64,000 bases of DNA. Source: Gemmatimonadota bacterium. Lineage in GTDB: Bacteria > Latescibacterota > UBA2968 > UBA8231. Within the stretch, counting starts at the first letter, position 1; each line of letters opens with the position of its first letter. The DNA lies in the NCBI GenBank assembly GCA_018660835.1, contig JABJJN010000011.1:62001-126000 (forward strand), in the 5' to 3' direction. A program made the position numbers and the translations under genes. The notes beneath the pieces are model-generated. The model did not search any database and was not told the origin of the DNA. It saw only the letters and a program-made list of their open reading frames with translations. Shown in pieces: positions 17,731 to 27,314 of this stretch.

Positions 17731-18641
17731 GCCCCAGCTGCCTGGTGAGCTTGAATCGCCGCTTTCACGTGCCCCCCGTGTTCCTGCAGTGACTGTCTGG
17801 CTGCCACCGCGCCGATTTCACAGATGCTCATCACGAGGGCTACTTTTAGTTCGCCCGCAGCTTCTCCAAGAACTCTGGCCGCTTGATCAGGCGTCAGCGA
17901 CGTCAGTTCACAGAGGATTCTGACCGTGCGATCCTTGAGCTTGTTGTTCGTCGGTTGAAGGTCGACCATCAGATTGCCGAAGGTCTTGCCCATGCGAATC
18001 ATCGCACCTGTCGTGATCATGTTTAAGACCAGCTTTGTCGCCGTGCCCGCTTTCATGCGTGTTGATCCGGTCACAACCTCGGGCCCAACCTCCGGTACGA
18101 TGGCGACATCGACTTCGACCGAACGGGCAGCGGTCGGGCTGCAGGTGAAGAACAACGTGGCAGCGCCCGCGCTTCGCGCGTGCTCAAGTCCACCCAAGAC
18201 CCACGGCGTGACCCCACTGGCGGCGATCCCGAGGACCACATCGTTTCCCCCCACGTTGAGCGCGTCTAATTGAGATGTTGCCCCCGTGCGATCATCCTCT
18301 GCTCCTTCCACAGCGCGAAACACAGCTCGCTCACCGCCGGCAATCAGGCCCTGCACCATCGTCGGATCGACACTATATGTCGGGGGGCATTCAGATGCAT
18401 CCAGAACACCGAGGCGACCGCTCGTACCAGCACCCAGATAGAGTAGACGGCCATCACGGCGGAAGGCTGCGACGACCAGATCGACGGCGGCGGCGATCTC
18501 CGCTAGAACGCGGCCTACGGCAGGTGCGACTTCTGCGTCTTGTGTGTTGATGATCCGAACCAGCTCGAGGGTCGAGACCTCGTCAATGTGGGCACTGGAT
18601 GGATTGCGCTGTTCCGTTAACAGCGAGCCCCAGTCGGTCAT
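17727..18641 (-). CDS. murQ: N-acetylmuramic acid 6-phosphate etherase
   Basis: MurQ cleaves the lactyl ether of MurNAc-6-phosphate to GlcNAc-6-phosphate and D-lactate during peptidoglycan recycling. The 304-residue protein has LGAGTSGRLGVLDASECPPT with the catalytic Glu, GIAASGVTPWVLGGL for phosphate binding and STRMKAGTATKLVLNM. It is the first gene of a five-gene minus-strand run (murQ, aldo/keto reductase, hypothetical, PLP enzyme, sulfatase-like). No MurP transporter, AnmK or AmgK is present in the window, so the source of MurNAc-6-phosphate is not visible. The divergent valS is 289 bases away. Confidence 0.95.
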   Translation of the reverse strand: MTDWGSLLTEQRNPSSAHIDEVSTLELVRIINTQDAEVAPAVGRVLAEIAAAVDLVVAAFRRDGRLLYLGAGTSGRLGVLDASECPPTYSVDPTMVQGLIAGGERAVFRAVEGAEDDRTGATSQLDALNVGGNDVVLGIAASGVTPWVLGGLEHARSAGAATLFFTCSPTAARSVEVDVAIVPEVGPEVVTGSTRMKAGTATKLVLNMITTGAMIRMGKTFGNLMVDLQPTNNKLKDRTVRILCELTSLTPDQAARVLGEAAGELKVALVMSICEIGAVAARQSLQEHGGHVKAAIQAHQAAGA

Positions 18642-18930
18642 CTTTATGTAGACCTCAAGTCAATGAATTCTCAGAAGGACGTTGGTACGGGTCGACCACG
18701 AGTATAGGGGGGCTCTGACATGGCGGAAAGGGGGCTTCTTGGCACGCCCTTGCGATTGTCGCACTGAAACGTCGAGTCTATATTCAACAGGTTATGCTGC
18801 AGTCTCTTAGAGGCCATAGAATAGCAACGATTCTGCCGCACCTTTTCCTGCTGTTATTCTCTTCCTGTTGCACCCTTCGCTGAACCCGGACTTTCGCCTT
18901 GCACCATCTACTGGATGGAATGAACCGCCC

Positions 18931-21699
18931 ATGTCCTCTGTGAACGACCTGCCCAGCACGTATGAACCTGGTGACTGTGAAGCCGAATGGTATCAGCGCT
19001 GGGAGAATGCCGGTTACTTTCGCGCCCATGCCGATTCTGGTCGACCACCATTCTGTGTTACGATCCCGCCGCCAAATGTGACGGGTGAACTACACATGGG
19101 GCATGCCATTCAGCACGCCATCCATGATGCGGTCATTCGTCGCAAGCGGATGCAGGGTTATGAAGCGCTTTGTCTGCCTGGGACTGATCACGCCGGTATC
19201 GCTACGCAGATGAAGGTCGAAGAACAGCTTGCCCAGGAAGAAGGCAAAACGAGATACGATGTCGGGCGTGAGGCGTTGATTGAGCGGATCTGGGCATGGC
19301 GCAAGAAATACGGTGACACGATCTATCAGCAACTGCGCAAGTTGGGCGCCAGCTACGACTGGGATCGGTCTCGCTTCACCCTGGATGAGGGTTATGTGGC
19401 AGCCGTGCTCACGGCCTTCGAACATTTTCAGTCTGAGGGTTGGATCTATCGTGGGACACGGATGGTCAACTGGTGTCCCAAGTGCGGCACGGTGATCTCT
19501 GACCTGGAGACTGAAGAGCGAGACTTGCAGAGTCATCTGTGGCACATCCGCTATCCTGGCATCGACGATGGACCGGATGTCGTGGTGGCAACAACACGCC
19601 CTGAAACGATGCTCGGTGACACAGGCGTCGCCGTGCATCCGACGGATGCGCGCTGGAAAGAGGCTGTGGGCAAGCAAGTGCGTCTGCCATTGATGGATCG
19701 TGCCATTCCGATCGTCGCCGACGACTACGCCGACCCCGAGATGGGAAGTGGTGCCGTCAAGGTGACACCGGCGCATGATCCAAATGACTATGAAGTCGGT
19801 CAACGCCATGATCTGGAACAGATCATCGTCATCGGCTATGAAGGGGAGATGACGCCAGAGGCTGGAGCCTATTCAGGCCAGGATCGATATGCGTGCCGGA
19901 AAGCCGTTGTCGATGCGCTGGAAGAGGGCGGATTCCTTGTGAAGATCGAGGCACACGAACATGCCGTGCCGCATCATGACAAGTGCGGGACCGTCATCGA
20001 GCCACTGCCGATGGAGCAGTGGTTTATGGACATGACAACCCTGGCAGCAAAGATCCGCCCCACGATCGAACAGGGGAAAGTGCAGTACGTACCGGAACGT
20101 TTTGGCGGCTATGCCCTGGAGTGGTTGGACAACATACGGGATTGGGCAATCAGTCGGCAGATCTGGTGGGGCCATCGGATCCCCGCGTACTACTGCGTTG
20201 AGTGCAGTGGCGATGGTCTGCAGCCACTTGGAGGATTGTCACGTAAGAAGGCCCTTGCAGAGGGGGCTTTCCGCGTTTCCGTAGCTCACGGTGCAAAGCC
20301 GATCGTGCAGGTGAACAAACCTGATTCGTGTCCTGACTGTGCTGGCACCAATCTGGTCCAGGATCCAGATGTCCTCGACACTTGGTTCTCTTCCGCGCTG
20401 TGGCCCTTCGCCACGTTGGGGTGGCCCGAGAAGACGACTGATCTGGCCTTTTTCCATTCCACGGATCTGATGATCACTGCTCGTGACATCCTGTATCTGT
20501 GGGTCCTGCGAATGGTGATGACCGCCACCGAATTCCTCGGCGAGATTCCATTCAAGACTGTCCTCGTTCACCCCACGGTGCAAACGAAGGACGGCAAACG
20601 GATGAGCAAGAGTCTGGGAACCGGCCTTAACCCGCTCGACCTGGTGCGGCTATATGGGGCTGATGCAACCAGATACAGTCTGCTGAGCCAATGCGGGAGT
20701 TCACAAGACCTCCGATTCGACGCTGAAATCAAGGACAATCAGGTACAATCGAGCCTGTCAGCCGAGGCGGGGCGAAACTTTGGCAACAAGCTGTGGAATG
20801 CTGCTCGCTATGTACTTCTCGGTCTCGATGGTGCTACGACAGTCGCGGTACCTGCTCAGGTAGACACCCTGGCGGACCGTTGGATCCGCAGCCGACTGGC
20901 GCGCACGATTACACAGTTGGATGAAGCCTTCGAATCCTATCGATTCGCTGAGGTGACCCGCACGATCTATGACTTTCTGTGGCGAGATTACTGCGACTGG
21001 TATATCGAGTTGGCCAAACCCAGACTTCTGCACGGGACCGCTTCGGACAAGGCAAAGGTGCAGGGGGTGCTGGTGCAGATACTTGAGCAGGCGCTGCGCC
21101 TAATGCATCCGATCATGCCGTTTATCACAGAACAGTTGTGGCAGCAATTACCCGCCACTGGCGACGAGCGGCACGACAGCATCATGATCACGCAATGGCC
21201 GCAAGCGGCTGACGACATAGATCCGCAGGCGGAAGAGCAGATGGTGCTGTTGCAGGATGTGGTCACGGGCGTGCGCACGATTCGCAGTGAACTCAATGTT
21301 CCGCCGGCAAAGAAGATCGAGTTGATCTTCAATGCGGCCGATCAAGCCACAGTCGATCTTCTGGAAGCCTTCCAGTCAGACCTGCTGTCATTGAGCAATG
21401 GCAGCACCGTCACGATTGGCGTCAGCTTAGAGCAACCTGCAGCCTCGGGCAGTGGGGTTGTTCGAGATATCGAGATCTACATCCCGCTCGAAGGATTGAT
21501 CGATGTGGGAGCTGAACGCCAGCGACTTGCAAAGGAAATTGCCAAATTCCAGGGCTTGCTCCGTAGCCTGGATGGGAAACTTGGAAACGAGGGATTTCTG
21601 AAAAAAGCGCCGCCACAGGTCGTCGAGAAAGAGCAGAAACGTCGCCAGGAATACGCTGACACATTGAAGAAGCTCGAATCCAGTCTGGAGATGCTGTAA
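18931..21699 (+). CDS. valS: Valyl-tRNA synthetase
   Basis: This is a class Ia synthetase of 922 residues that charges tRNA-Val. HIGH appears as PPPNVTGELHMGH, KMSKS as GKRMSKSLG (Arg for the first Lys), followed by the editing and anticodon domains. The C-terminal coiled-coil tRNA arm (about residues 855-922) is rich in Lys, Glu and Leu. ATG at 18931 is chosen; the frame is open to a TTG at 18868, but those residues do not belong to the family. The stop overlaps the OmpA-like start (TAATG). Confidence 0.97.
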   Translation: MSSVNDLPSTYEPGDCEAEWYQRWENAGYFRAHADSGRPPFCVTIPPPNVTGELHMGHAIQHAIHDAVIRRKRMQGYEALCLPGTDHAGIATQMKVEEQLAQEEGKTRYDVGREALIERIWAWRKKYGDTIYQQLRKLGASYDWDRSRFTLDEGYVAAVLTAFEHFQSEGWIYRGTRMVNWCPKCGTVISDLETEERDLQSHLWHIRYPGIDDGPDVVVATTRPETMLGDTGVAVHPTDARWKEAVGKQVRLPLMDRAIPIVADDYADPEMGSGAVKVTPAHDPNDYEVGQRHDLEQIIVIGYEGEMTPEAGAYSGQDRYACRKAVVDALEEGGFLVKIEAHEHAVPHHDKCGTVIEPLPMEQWFMDMTTLAAKIRPTIEQGKVQYVPERFGGYALEWLDNIRDWAISRQIWWGHRIPAYYCVECSGDGLQPLGGLSRKKALAEGAFRVSVAHGAKPIVQVNKPDSCPDCAGTNLVQDPDVLDTWFSSALWPFATLGWPEKTTDLAFFHSTDLMITARDILYLWVLRMVMTATEFLGEIPFKTVLVHPTVQTKDGKRMSKSLGTGLNPLDLVRLYGADATRYSLLSQCGSSQDLRFDAEIKDNQVQSSLSAEAGRNFGNKLWNAARYVLLGLDGATTVAVPAQVDTLADRWIRSRLARTITQLDEAFESYRFAEVTRTIYDFLWRDYCDWYIELAKPRLLHGTASDKAKVQGVLVQILEQALRLMHPIMPFITEQLWQQLPATGDERHDSIMITQWPQAADDIDPQAEEQMVLLQDVVTGVRTIRSELNVPPAKKIELIFNAADQATVDLLEAFQSDLLSLSNGSTVTIGVSLEQPAASGSGVVRDIEIYIPLEGLIDVGAERQRLAKEIAKFQGLLRSLDGKLGNEGFLKKAPPQVVEKEQKRRQEYADTLKKLESSLEML

Positions 21700-22415
21700 T
21701 GCGTCGCAGTTGGATTCTGGCGATACTCGTCTCCACCGCGTGCTGGGGGCAGTTTGCTCCTCCTCGGGTGATCGGTGTCATCAATCAACCAAACTCTGGA
21801 ACGCGAACGAAGAAGATGCTAGATGATCGCCGCTATCTGATCGATCATGGCATCGAGACGAGCATCTTCCGTGGTGATATCCTCAACGTGTATCGTGAGC
21901 AGCGTCTGTCGCGACGAATGCCCGAGCCCATGCGCTTGTTTATCGGGACGATGACGATTACGGACTCACAGCGTGGATCGAGTGTGGGTGTGTTCTCTCC
22001 GCATGAGCCGATGATGGCACAAGCGCTGATCAAGCTGAAGACTTCACTGAAAAACGATATCGTCGTCCCCCGTCTCCTTCTGGATTCGGGTGTACTCTTC
22101 GATCCCGGTGAATTCGCTTTGAAGCCGCGGGCGCAAGCAGAGTTTGCCAAGGTCGCCCAATTCGTGCAGTTGTTTTCACCGGCAAAGCTGGTCATCGAAG
22201 GACACACCGACAGTGATGGCGAAGATGTCTCCAATTTCCGTTTGTCCGAACAACGAGCGGGAGAAATCCGTCAGTATCTGATCAACAACTACGCCTTTAT
22301 CAGTGCTGCCATGATCGAGGCGCGGGGGTTTGGTGAGTCGCGGCCACTGGTGAGCAATGATACCCCGGAGAACAAGGCACTGAATCGGCGTATCGAAGTC
22401 ATCATCTGGGAATAG
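21699..22415 (+). CDS. OmpA-family peptidoglycan-binding protein
   Basis: This 238-residue exported protein has an N-terminal signal peptide (MRRSWILAILVSTACWG), a middle region of about 100 residues without recognised domain and a C-terminal OmpA-like domain from about residue 120. The peptidoglycan-binding hallmarks are VIEGHTDSDG, NFRLSEQRAGEIRQYL and NKALNRRIEV. It should anchor the outer envelope to murein in the periplasm. Overlap with the valS stop suggests cotranscription. The Cys in the signal region is not in a good lipobox. Confidence 0.85.
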   Translation: MRRSWILAILVSTACWGQFAPPRVIGVINQPNSGTRTKKMLDDRRYLIDHGIETSIFRGDILNVYREQRLSRRMPEPMRLFIGTMTITDSQRGSSVGVFSPHEPMMAQALIKLKTSLKNDIVVPRLLLDSGVLFDPGEFALKPRAQAEFAKVAQFVQLFSPAKLVIEGHTDSDGEDVSNFRLSEQRAGEIRQYLINNYAFISAAMIEARGFGESRPLVSNDTPENKALNRRIEVIIWE

Positions 22416-22418
22416 GGC

Positions 22419-24122
22419 GTGCGCTTCGACCTACCGACCCTGTCGGCTCTATCCGGGTGTCTCACGGAACATCTGTCAGATCGGCAGATCGTCGGTGTTG
22501 AGCATGGTACTGCTGGGCTGCAGCTGTCATTCCACGGTGAGCGCTTCCTGCGCTTGACCTATGGCATCCCGGCAGCCTTGAGCCTCGTTGCAGGGCACGT
22601 GGGAGGTGGGGAAGCTGACGTGCCGATTTCGAGAGCGGACCGTTTCCTACTTGGCGCAGTCTTCGTCGCAGCGGAAGCCGCGCAGCGTGATCGATGTTTG
22701 TGGTTGCGTCTGCAGCGTCCTGATCGAGACGGCAAGCCTACCTACGGGCGCCTGTATCTTGAGCTCATTGGCCCCCGCTTTCGTGCCGTTCTTGCCAGTG
22801 AACGTCGCGGTCATGCATTGGGATTCTGGCAAGCAGCAAGCGACCGTCGAGCAGCCTCACCTGGCAGTGCCTACCGACCTCCAGACAGCGACCGGATCAT
22901 CCCCGGCGAGGCTGAGGTCGGGCAGCTTTCACTCGGGTGGGATGAGGGGGAGCAACTCAAACGGTGGCTCACGCGTCGACTGGCGGGCGCGACAGGGGCG
23001 ATTGCATCGGTTGCGTGTGAACGCGCTCATATTGATCAGACAACACCGGCAAGTGAGCTGAGCCCCGATCAGTGGCTTCATGTCTTAGAAATCGTCCAGG
23101 TCATCTACACATCGCCAGCAACAAAATGTTGGGCCTGGCGGCATGCAGAGACCCGGCAGGTATCAGTCATTGAGCCACCTGCGTCGATCGTGTCGCAGCC
23201 CTACGAGAGCCTACTAGGCGCTTTGGCCGAAGGGGAGGAGTCCGTCTCAACCAGGAGTGATCTCCGTTTACAGGCCATTGAGCAGTTCCTGCGTCGCCGC
23301 AAAGGTCGTCTCGAGGCGAGTTTGGCAGCCATGCAGCAGGATATTACCCAGGCAGAGACGGCAGACACCGTCGAGCGCCACGGTAGCTTGTTGCTCGCCG
23401 CCGCGTCACAGATCAAGCCTGGTGCGGCTGTTGTAGAGATTCCAGATCCGTATGCAGAACAAGAGCAACTTCTTCGCTTCGAAATTCCCCAGGGAAAATC
23501 AGTGGCACAGGAGGCGACGGGCCTGCTGAAGTTGGCGCAGAAATTTCGACGGCGTATACAGATCTTGCCCCTCAAGATCCTGGAAACGGAAGCACAGCTG
23601 GCGGGGGTAGGCGATCTTCTGCAGCGAGTTGATCGTGACAACTGGAATTCGACGGAAGAAGAGTTGGTGGCTTTGGAGACGCAGATGGGGGAGACGCAAC
23701 AATCTGGACGAGGAAGACCGAACTCGAAAGATGAGCGCCACGGAGCACGCCCACGACGATACCGGACCAGTTCTGGCTGGTCCGTCTGGGCTGGTAGGAA
23801 CAACCAAGAGAATGACACCCTGACGCACAGATTGGCCGCACAGAACGACTACTGGTTCCATGCACATGGCTATGCGGGGTCGCACGTTCTGCTGCGTCGA
23901 GATGGGCGTAAGCAAGAACCAGACAGGCAAGCACTCGAAGAAGCGGCGGCCGTCGCCGCCTATTGGAGCAAAGGCCGGACGGCGAGCAAAGTACCCGTCG
24001 TCTACACCATGGCGAAATACGTTTCCAAGCCCCGTGGTGCCCCTGCGGGATTGGCTGTCATGAAGAGAGAGAAGACCGTCATGGTGCGCCCTGAACTTCT
24101 GCCAGAGGATGACGACGCATGA
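22419..24122 (+). CDS. NFACT-family protein (RqcH/FbpA-like)
   Basis: This 567-residue protein has the layout of bacterial NFACT proteins: an N-terminal NFACT-N domain, a helical and coiled-coil middle (about residues 280-440) and a C-terminal NFACT-R domain with SGWSVWAGRNNQENDTLTHR, DYWFHAHGYAGSHVLL and PVVYTMAKYVSKPRG. RqcH binds stalled 50S subunits with peptidyl-tRNA and recruits tRNA-Ala for alanine tailing. GTG at 22419 lies 3 bases after the OmpA-like stop. The stop overlaps ychF. Similarity to the family is clear, but the exact function here is inferred. Confidence 0.88.
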   Translation: MRFDLPTLSALSGCLTEHLSDRQIVGVEHGTAGLQLSFHGERFLRLTYGIPAALSLVAGHVGGGEADVPISRADRFLLGAVFVAAEAAQRDRCLWLRLQRPDRDGKPTYGRLYLELIGPRFRAVLASERRGHALGFWQAASDRRAASPGSAYRPPDSDRIIPGEAEVGQLSLGWDEGEQLKRWLTRRLAGATGAIASVACERAHIDQTTPASELSPDQWLHVLEIVQVIYTSPATKCWAWRHAETRQVSVIEPPASIVSQPYESLLGALAEGEESVSTRSDLRLQAIEQFLRRRKGRLEASLAAMQQDITQAETADTVERHGSLLLAAASQIKPGAAVVEIPDPYAEQEQLLRFEIPQGKSVAQEATGLLKLAQKFRRRIQILPLKILETEAQLAGVGDLLQRVDRDNWNSTEEELVALETQMGETQQSGRGRPNSKDERHGARPRRYRTSSGWSVWAGRNNQENDTLTHRLAAQNDYWFHAHGYAGSHVLLRRDGRKQEPDRQALEEAAAVAAYWSKGRTASKVPVVYTMAKYVSKPRGAPAGLAVMKREKTVMVRPELLPEDDDA

Positions 24123-25213
24123 GTCTTGCTACTGGCATCATTGGCCTGCCGAATGTGGGCAAGTCGACACTGTTCAATGCTTTGACACGGGGACGGGCTG
24201 AGGCATCCAACTATCCCTTTTGCACAATTGAACCAAATGTCGCCATCGTCGAGGTCCCCGATGAACGCCTACAGCAGTTGGGACAATTGCTCTCACCATC
24301 GAGTGTTACGTCTACAACCATTCAGTTTACCGACATCGCTGGACTGGTACGTGGCGCCAGTCAAGGTGAAGGACGTGGCAATCAATTCCTCGCCGATGTA
24401 CGCGAGACAGATGCCTTGCTGCATGTGGTGCGCTGCTTCGATGATCCTTCTGTCAGCCACGTGGACGGCGATCTGAATCCATTGCGTGATGCCGATGTCA
24501 TTATGAGCGAGCTGCTACTCGCCGACCTGGAAATCGTTGAGCGCAGCCTGCCTACGCTCGACAAAGTCGTACGCTCAGACCCACGATCTGATCGGGGTAC
24601 AGAGCTACAGGCGCTGCAACGCGTCTGCGCCGCTCTCACTGAGGGCGTTGGAGTGTTTGACATCGAACTGGCCAGCGACGAACGCGATGCCCTGCGAGGG
24701 TACAACCTGCTAAGTGGCAAACCGATCCTCTTCATCGCGAATGTGGGTGAATCGGATGCGGCCGATGGTGGCGCAGCAGTGGATGCTCTGCGCCAGCAAG
24801 TGGGGGAAGATCGCCTCCTCATCGTCTCGGCACAGATCGAGGCAGAGCTTGCGCAACTGGATGATCTGGAGGAAATCACTGCCTTCCTTGAAGAGCTCGG
24901 GTTGACTCAACGCGGCGTGGAGCGGCTGATACACGGCGCCTATCGTCTACTCGATCTGATCACATTCTATACCCTTGCCAATGACAAGCTGCAGGCATGG
25001 CAGCTGCCCCGCGGGATGCAAGCCCCCATGGCGGCAGGACGCATTCACTCTGATATGGAAGATGGGTTCATTCGTGCGGAAGTGGCCTCCGTCGAGGATG
25101 TGATACAAGTCGAAGGTCACATGTCCCGCCTGCGTGAACAGGGCAAGCTCCGCACAGAAGGACGGGACTATGCTTTAGCCGATGGTGACGTTGTCACGTT
25201 TCTCTTCCGTTAA
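24119..25213 (+). CDS. ychF: Redox-regulated ATPase/GTPase YchF (OLA1 family)
   Basis: This 364-residue P-loop protein of the Obg/YchF family has GLPNVGKSTLFNALTRG, the switch NYPFCTIEPN, DIAGLVRGASQGEGRGNQFL, and NVGE in place of the GTP-specific NKxD. The NxxE motif is typical of YchF, which prefers ATP. A TGS-like domain forms the C-terminus (LQAWQLPRGMQAPMAAGRIH). It binds ribosomes and responds to oxidative stress in studied bacteria. ATGA overlap couples it to the NFACT gene. Confidence 0.95.
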   Translation: MSLATGIIGLPNVGKSTLFNALTRGRAEASNYPFCTIEPNVAIVEVPDERLQQLGQLLSPSSVTSTTIQFTDIAGLVRGASQGEGRGNQFLADVRETDALLHVVRCFDDPSVSHVDGDLNPLRDADVIMSELLLADLEIVERSLPTLDKVVRSDPRSDRGTELQALQRVCAALTEGVGVFDIELASDERDALRGYNLLSGKPILFIANVGESDAADGGAAVDALRQQVGEDRLLIVSAQIEAELAQLDDLEEITAFLEELGLTQRGVERLIHGAYRLLDLITFYTLANDKLQAWQLPRGMQAPMAAGRIHSDMEDGFIRAEVASVEDVIQVEGHMSRLREQGKLRTEGRDYALADGDVVTFLFR

Positions 25214-25329
25214 GCGAGCGGATCCTCTCCTTGACCGTCTGAGACGGGGTCGGCATCTTAACGCCACTATGCATATCTGCCCCTTTCTGACTTTGAGCCG
25301 CTCCTTTCGGATGTCGAGTATAGGCCACC

Positions 25330-25626
25330 GTGTCTGACGCCCTAGGTATGATCGAAACCCGAGGTTATGCGGCGATGGTTGAGGCCTCTGACGCGATGGT
25401 CAAAGCTGCAGATGTGCGTGTCATTGGTTGGCAAGCTGTAGGCGGTGGACTCGTCACGACCCTCGTGCGGGGGGATGTCGCCGCTGTCAGGGCCGCAACC
25501 GATGCCGGCGTCGAAGCGGCGCGCTCCGTAGGCGAGGTGGTTGCCGTGCACGTGATCGCGCGTCCGCACCCAAGTCTGGAGCCACACCTACCCCAAGGTG
25601 GGCAAGCGCCGACCTACACGCCCTGA
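25330..25626 (+). CDS. Bacterial microcompartment shell protein (BMC-H)
   Basis: This 98-residue single-domain BMC protein is like PduA or EutM, with [36 protein letters not shown] and [20 protein letters not shown] in family order. Such proteins form hexagonal tiles of the polyhedral shell. It starts with GTG after AGG at 25322. The next gene (a membrane protein) begins one base after its stop, and a class II aldolase with a probable targeting peptide follows. No pentamer vertex (BMC-P), aldehyde dehydrogenase or kinase is in the window, so the locus is partial or scattered. Confidence 0.93.
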   Translation: MSDALGMIETRGYAAMVEASDAMVKAADVRVIGWQAVGGGLVTTLVRGDVAAVRAATDAGVEAARSVGEVVAVHVIARPHPSLEPHLPQGGQAPTYTP

Positions 25627-25627
25627 T

Positions 25628-26518
25628 ATGCGAGCCACGATTGCCCGCGGACTGCTCGCCCTTGTCCTACTAGGGCTTGTGGTGATCTATGTCGAACCGT
25701 CACAGATGTTCGTGGCGGTCCAACGACTCGATCCAAAGTGGGTCCTGCTGACGATCGTCCTCGGCGGGGTGGCCCTCGCCGTGCAGTGGTGGAAGTGGAG
25801 TCAGTTGTCGGCTCTGCTATCAACGCCACTGACGAAAGGGCAGCTCACGCGGTCGTTGTTCGGCGGTTTTGCCCTCGGCATGATCTCCCCAGGCAGAATT
25901 GGTGAATTTGGACGCGCGATTTTTGTCGCCGATCAACATCGATCGGTTAGTCTGCTCACTGCACTCGATCGGTGCGTGTCAGCAGCGGTGACGATATTTT
26001 CTGCAGGGATGGCTCTTGCCATCTACTTGCCAGTGAGTCGCTGGCCACTGCTGTTGCTGTTACTGCTGACAATTGGAATCACCCTCGTGACTCGCGAGAA
26101 GATTTTCCGCTTGTGGGGCAACACAGGACTGCCGCCATGGAACGAGGTGGCACGCAGCCGACTGTGGAAGAATGGCGCCGGTGCGATACTCTTCAATTTT
26201 CTATTCTTTGCTCAACTCTACTGTCTATTGCTCGCCGGAGGTCAGGTTCCGACTGCTGCGATCCTGGGTATTCCACTCGTTTTTGCAGCCAAGACGTTGG
26301 TTCCTCTGGCGCCCATGGATCTTGGCGTACGAGAAACGGCAGCGGTCTTCGTCCTCGGACACTTTGGCATCGCCTCCGTGATCGCCCTGCAAGCTTCGCT
26401 CCTGTTATTTGCAATCAACGTACTGGGGCCGGGACTTATTGGTCTGGCCATGACGGGTACCAGGCGCTGGCAAGGCGTCTGCCTCCCATTTTCTTCTCCC
26501 TCTACATACCCGAGCTAG
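25628..26518 (+). CDS. UPF0104/LPG-synthase-type integral membrane protein
   Basis: This 296-residue polytopic membrane protein has about seven hydrophobic helices, including the family-like LTRSLFGGFALGMISPGRIGEFGRA and FAAKTLVPLAPMDLGVRETAAVF. The family (AglD/MprF flippase-type domain) includes lipid or glycolipid flippases. ATG at 25628 is chosen since it starts the first helix, one base after the BMC stop. The last 15 residues are polar and low in hydrophobicity. Its place between the shell gene and the aldolase gene probably reflects cotranscription rather than a microcompartment role. Confidence 0.8.
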   Translation: MRATIARGLLALVLLGLVVIYVEPSQMFVAVQRLDPKWVLLTIVLGGVALAVQWWKWSQLSALLSTPLTKGQLTRSLFGGFALGMISPGRIGEFGRAIFVADQHRSVSLLTALDRCVSAAVTIFSAGMALAIYLPVSRWPLLLLLLLTIGITLVTREKIFRLWGNTGLPPWNEVARSRLWKNGAGAILFNFLFFAQLYCLLLAGGQVPTAAILGIPLVFAAKTLVPLAPMDLGVRETAAVFVLGHFGIASVIALQASLLLFAINVLGPGLIGLAMTGTRRWQGVCLPFSSPSTYPS

Positions 26519-26528
26519 ATAGCAACCC

Positions 26529-27314
26529 ATGAGCTCCGAATCCGTCACAACCGTTCCGAATGCATTCGCTGCACGGCGAGAAATCTGTGAGGCCGGGCGT
26601 AGGATTTATCAACGCGCCTTCGTCGCAGCCAACGACGGCAATATCAGTGCGCGCCTGTCCGAGGATCGCATTCTCTGCACACCTACAGGTGTTAGCAAAG
26701 GTTTCATCAGTGAAGAGATGCTGGCGATCTGTGATTTGGATGGCGCGCAGGTTTCCGGGCCCATGAAAATCTCTTCTGAGATCCGTATGCATCTGGAGGC
26801 CTACAAACTGCGCTCTGACATCGCCGCCGTTGTGCACGCGCATCCGCCGACGGCAACAGGTTTCGCCGTGGCGGGTCTTGATCTTACCGAATGCGTCCTG
26901 CCAGAAGTCATCGTCCTTCTCGGTGGAATCCCCTTGGCACCCTACGGCACACCCGGTGGACCCGATATTTTCGAACCGATGCGCGAATTGGTGGAGCAAT
27001 ACGACGCGGTATTAATGGCCAATCACGGCGCAGTCACCCTCGGTAAACATGTGATGGATGCCCACTTCAAGATGGAGACGGTCGAGCACTTCGCCCGCAT
27101 TGCCCTGGTTGCACGCCAATTGGGGGCGACCAATACGCTCGGTGAAGGACACGTACAAGAGCTTCTTGATTTGCGGACCCGGTTCGGTATCGTCGGCCGT
27201 CCCGGATGCCAGATGCCATCATCTACCGGGGCAGATGCCGCCGGCACAGGGACGGATGAGCTGGTGGCTCAGATCACGCGGCAAGTCCTGCAGCAGCTGC
27301 AAGGGGGTAATTGA
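26529..27314 (+). CDS. Class II aldolase (L-fuculose-phosphate type) with C-terminal encapsulation peptide
   Basis: This 261-residue zinc-dependent aldolase cleaves a 6-deoxy-ketose-1-phosphate to dihydroxyacetone phosphate and lactaldehyde in the best-known case. It has GNIS at 38-41, the catalytic Glu84 in SSE, the zinc histidines His103 and His105 (VHAHPP) and His166 (ANHGAVTLG). The catalytic domain ends near residue 225. A Gly/Ala/Ser/Thr linker (about 226-241) then leads to an amphipathic helix at 242-257, DELVAQITRQVLQQLQ, which looks like a microcompartment encapsulation peptide. The shell gene lies 0.9 kb upstream. The stop overlaps the TPR-parvulin start. Confidence 0.9.
   Translation: MSSESVTTVPNAFAARREICEAGRRIYQRAFVAANDGNISARLSEDRILCTPTGVSKGFISEEMLAICDLDGAQVSGPMKISSEIRMHLEAYKLRSDIAAVVHAHPPTATGFAVAGLDLTECVLPEVIVLLGGIPLAPYGTPGGPDIFEPMRELVEQYDAVLMANHGAVTLGKHVMDAHFKMETVEHFARIALVARQLGATNTLGEGHVQELLDLRTRFGIVGRPGCQMPSSTGADAAGTGTDELVAQITRQVLQQLQGGN

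Noticed and set aside
25230..25320. Promoter for the BMC gene starting with TTGACC
   Set aside because: No -10 box at suitable spacing was found.
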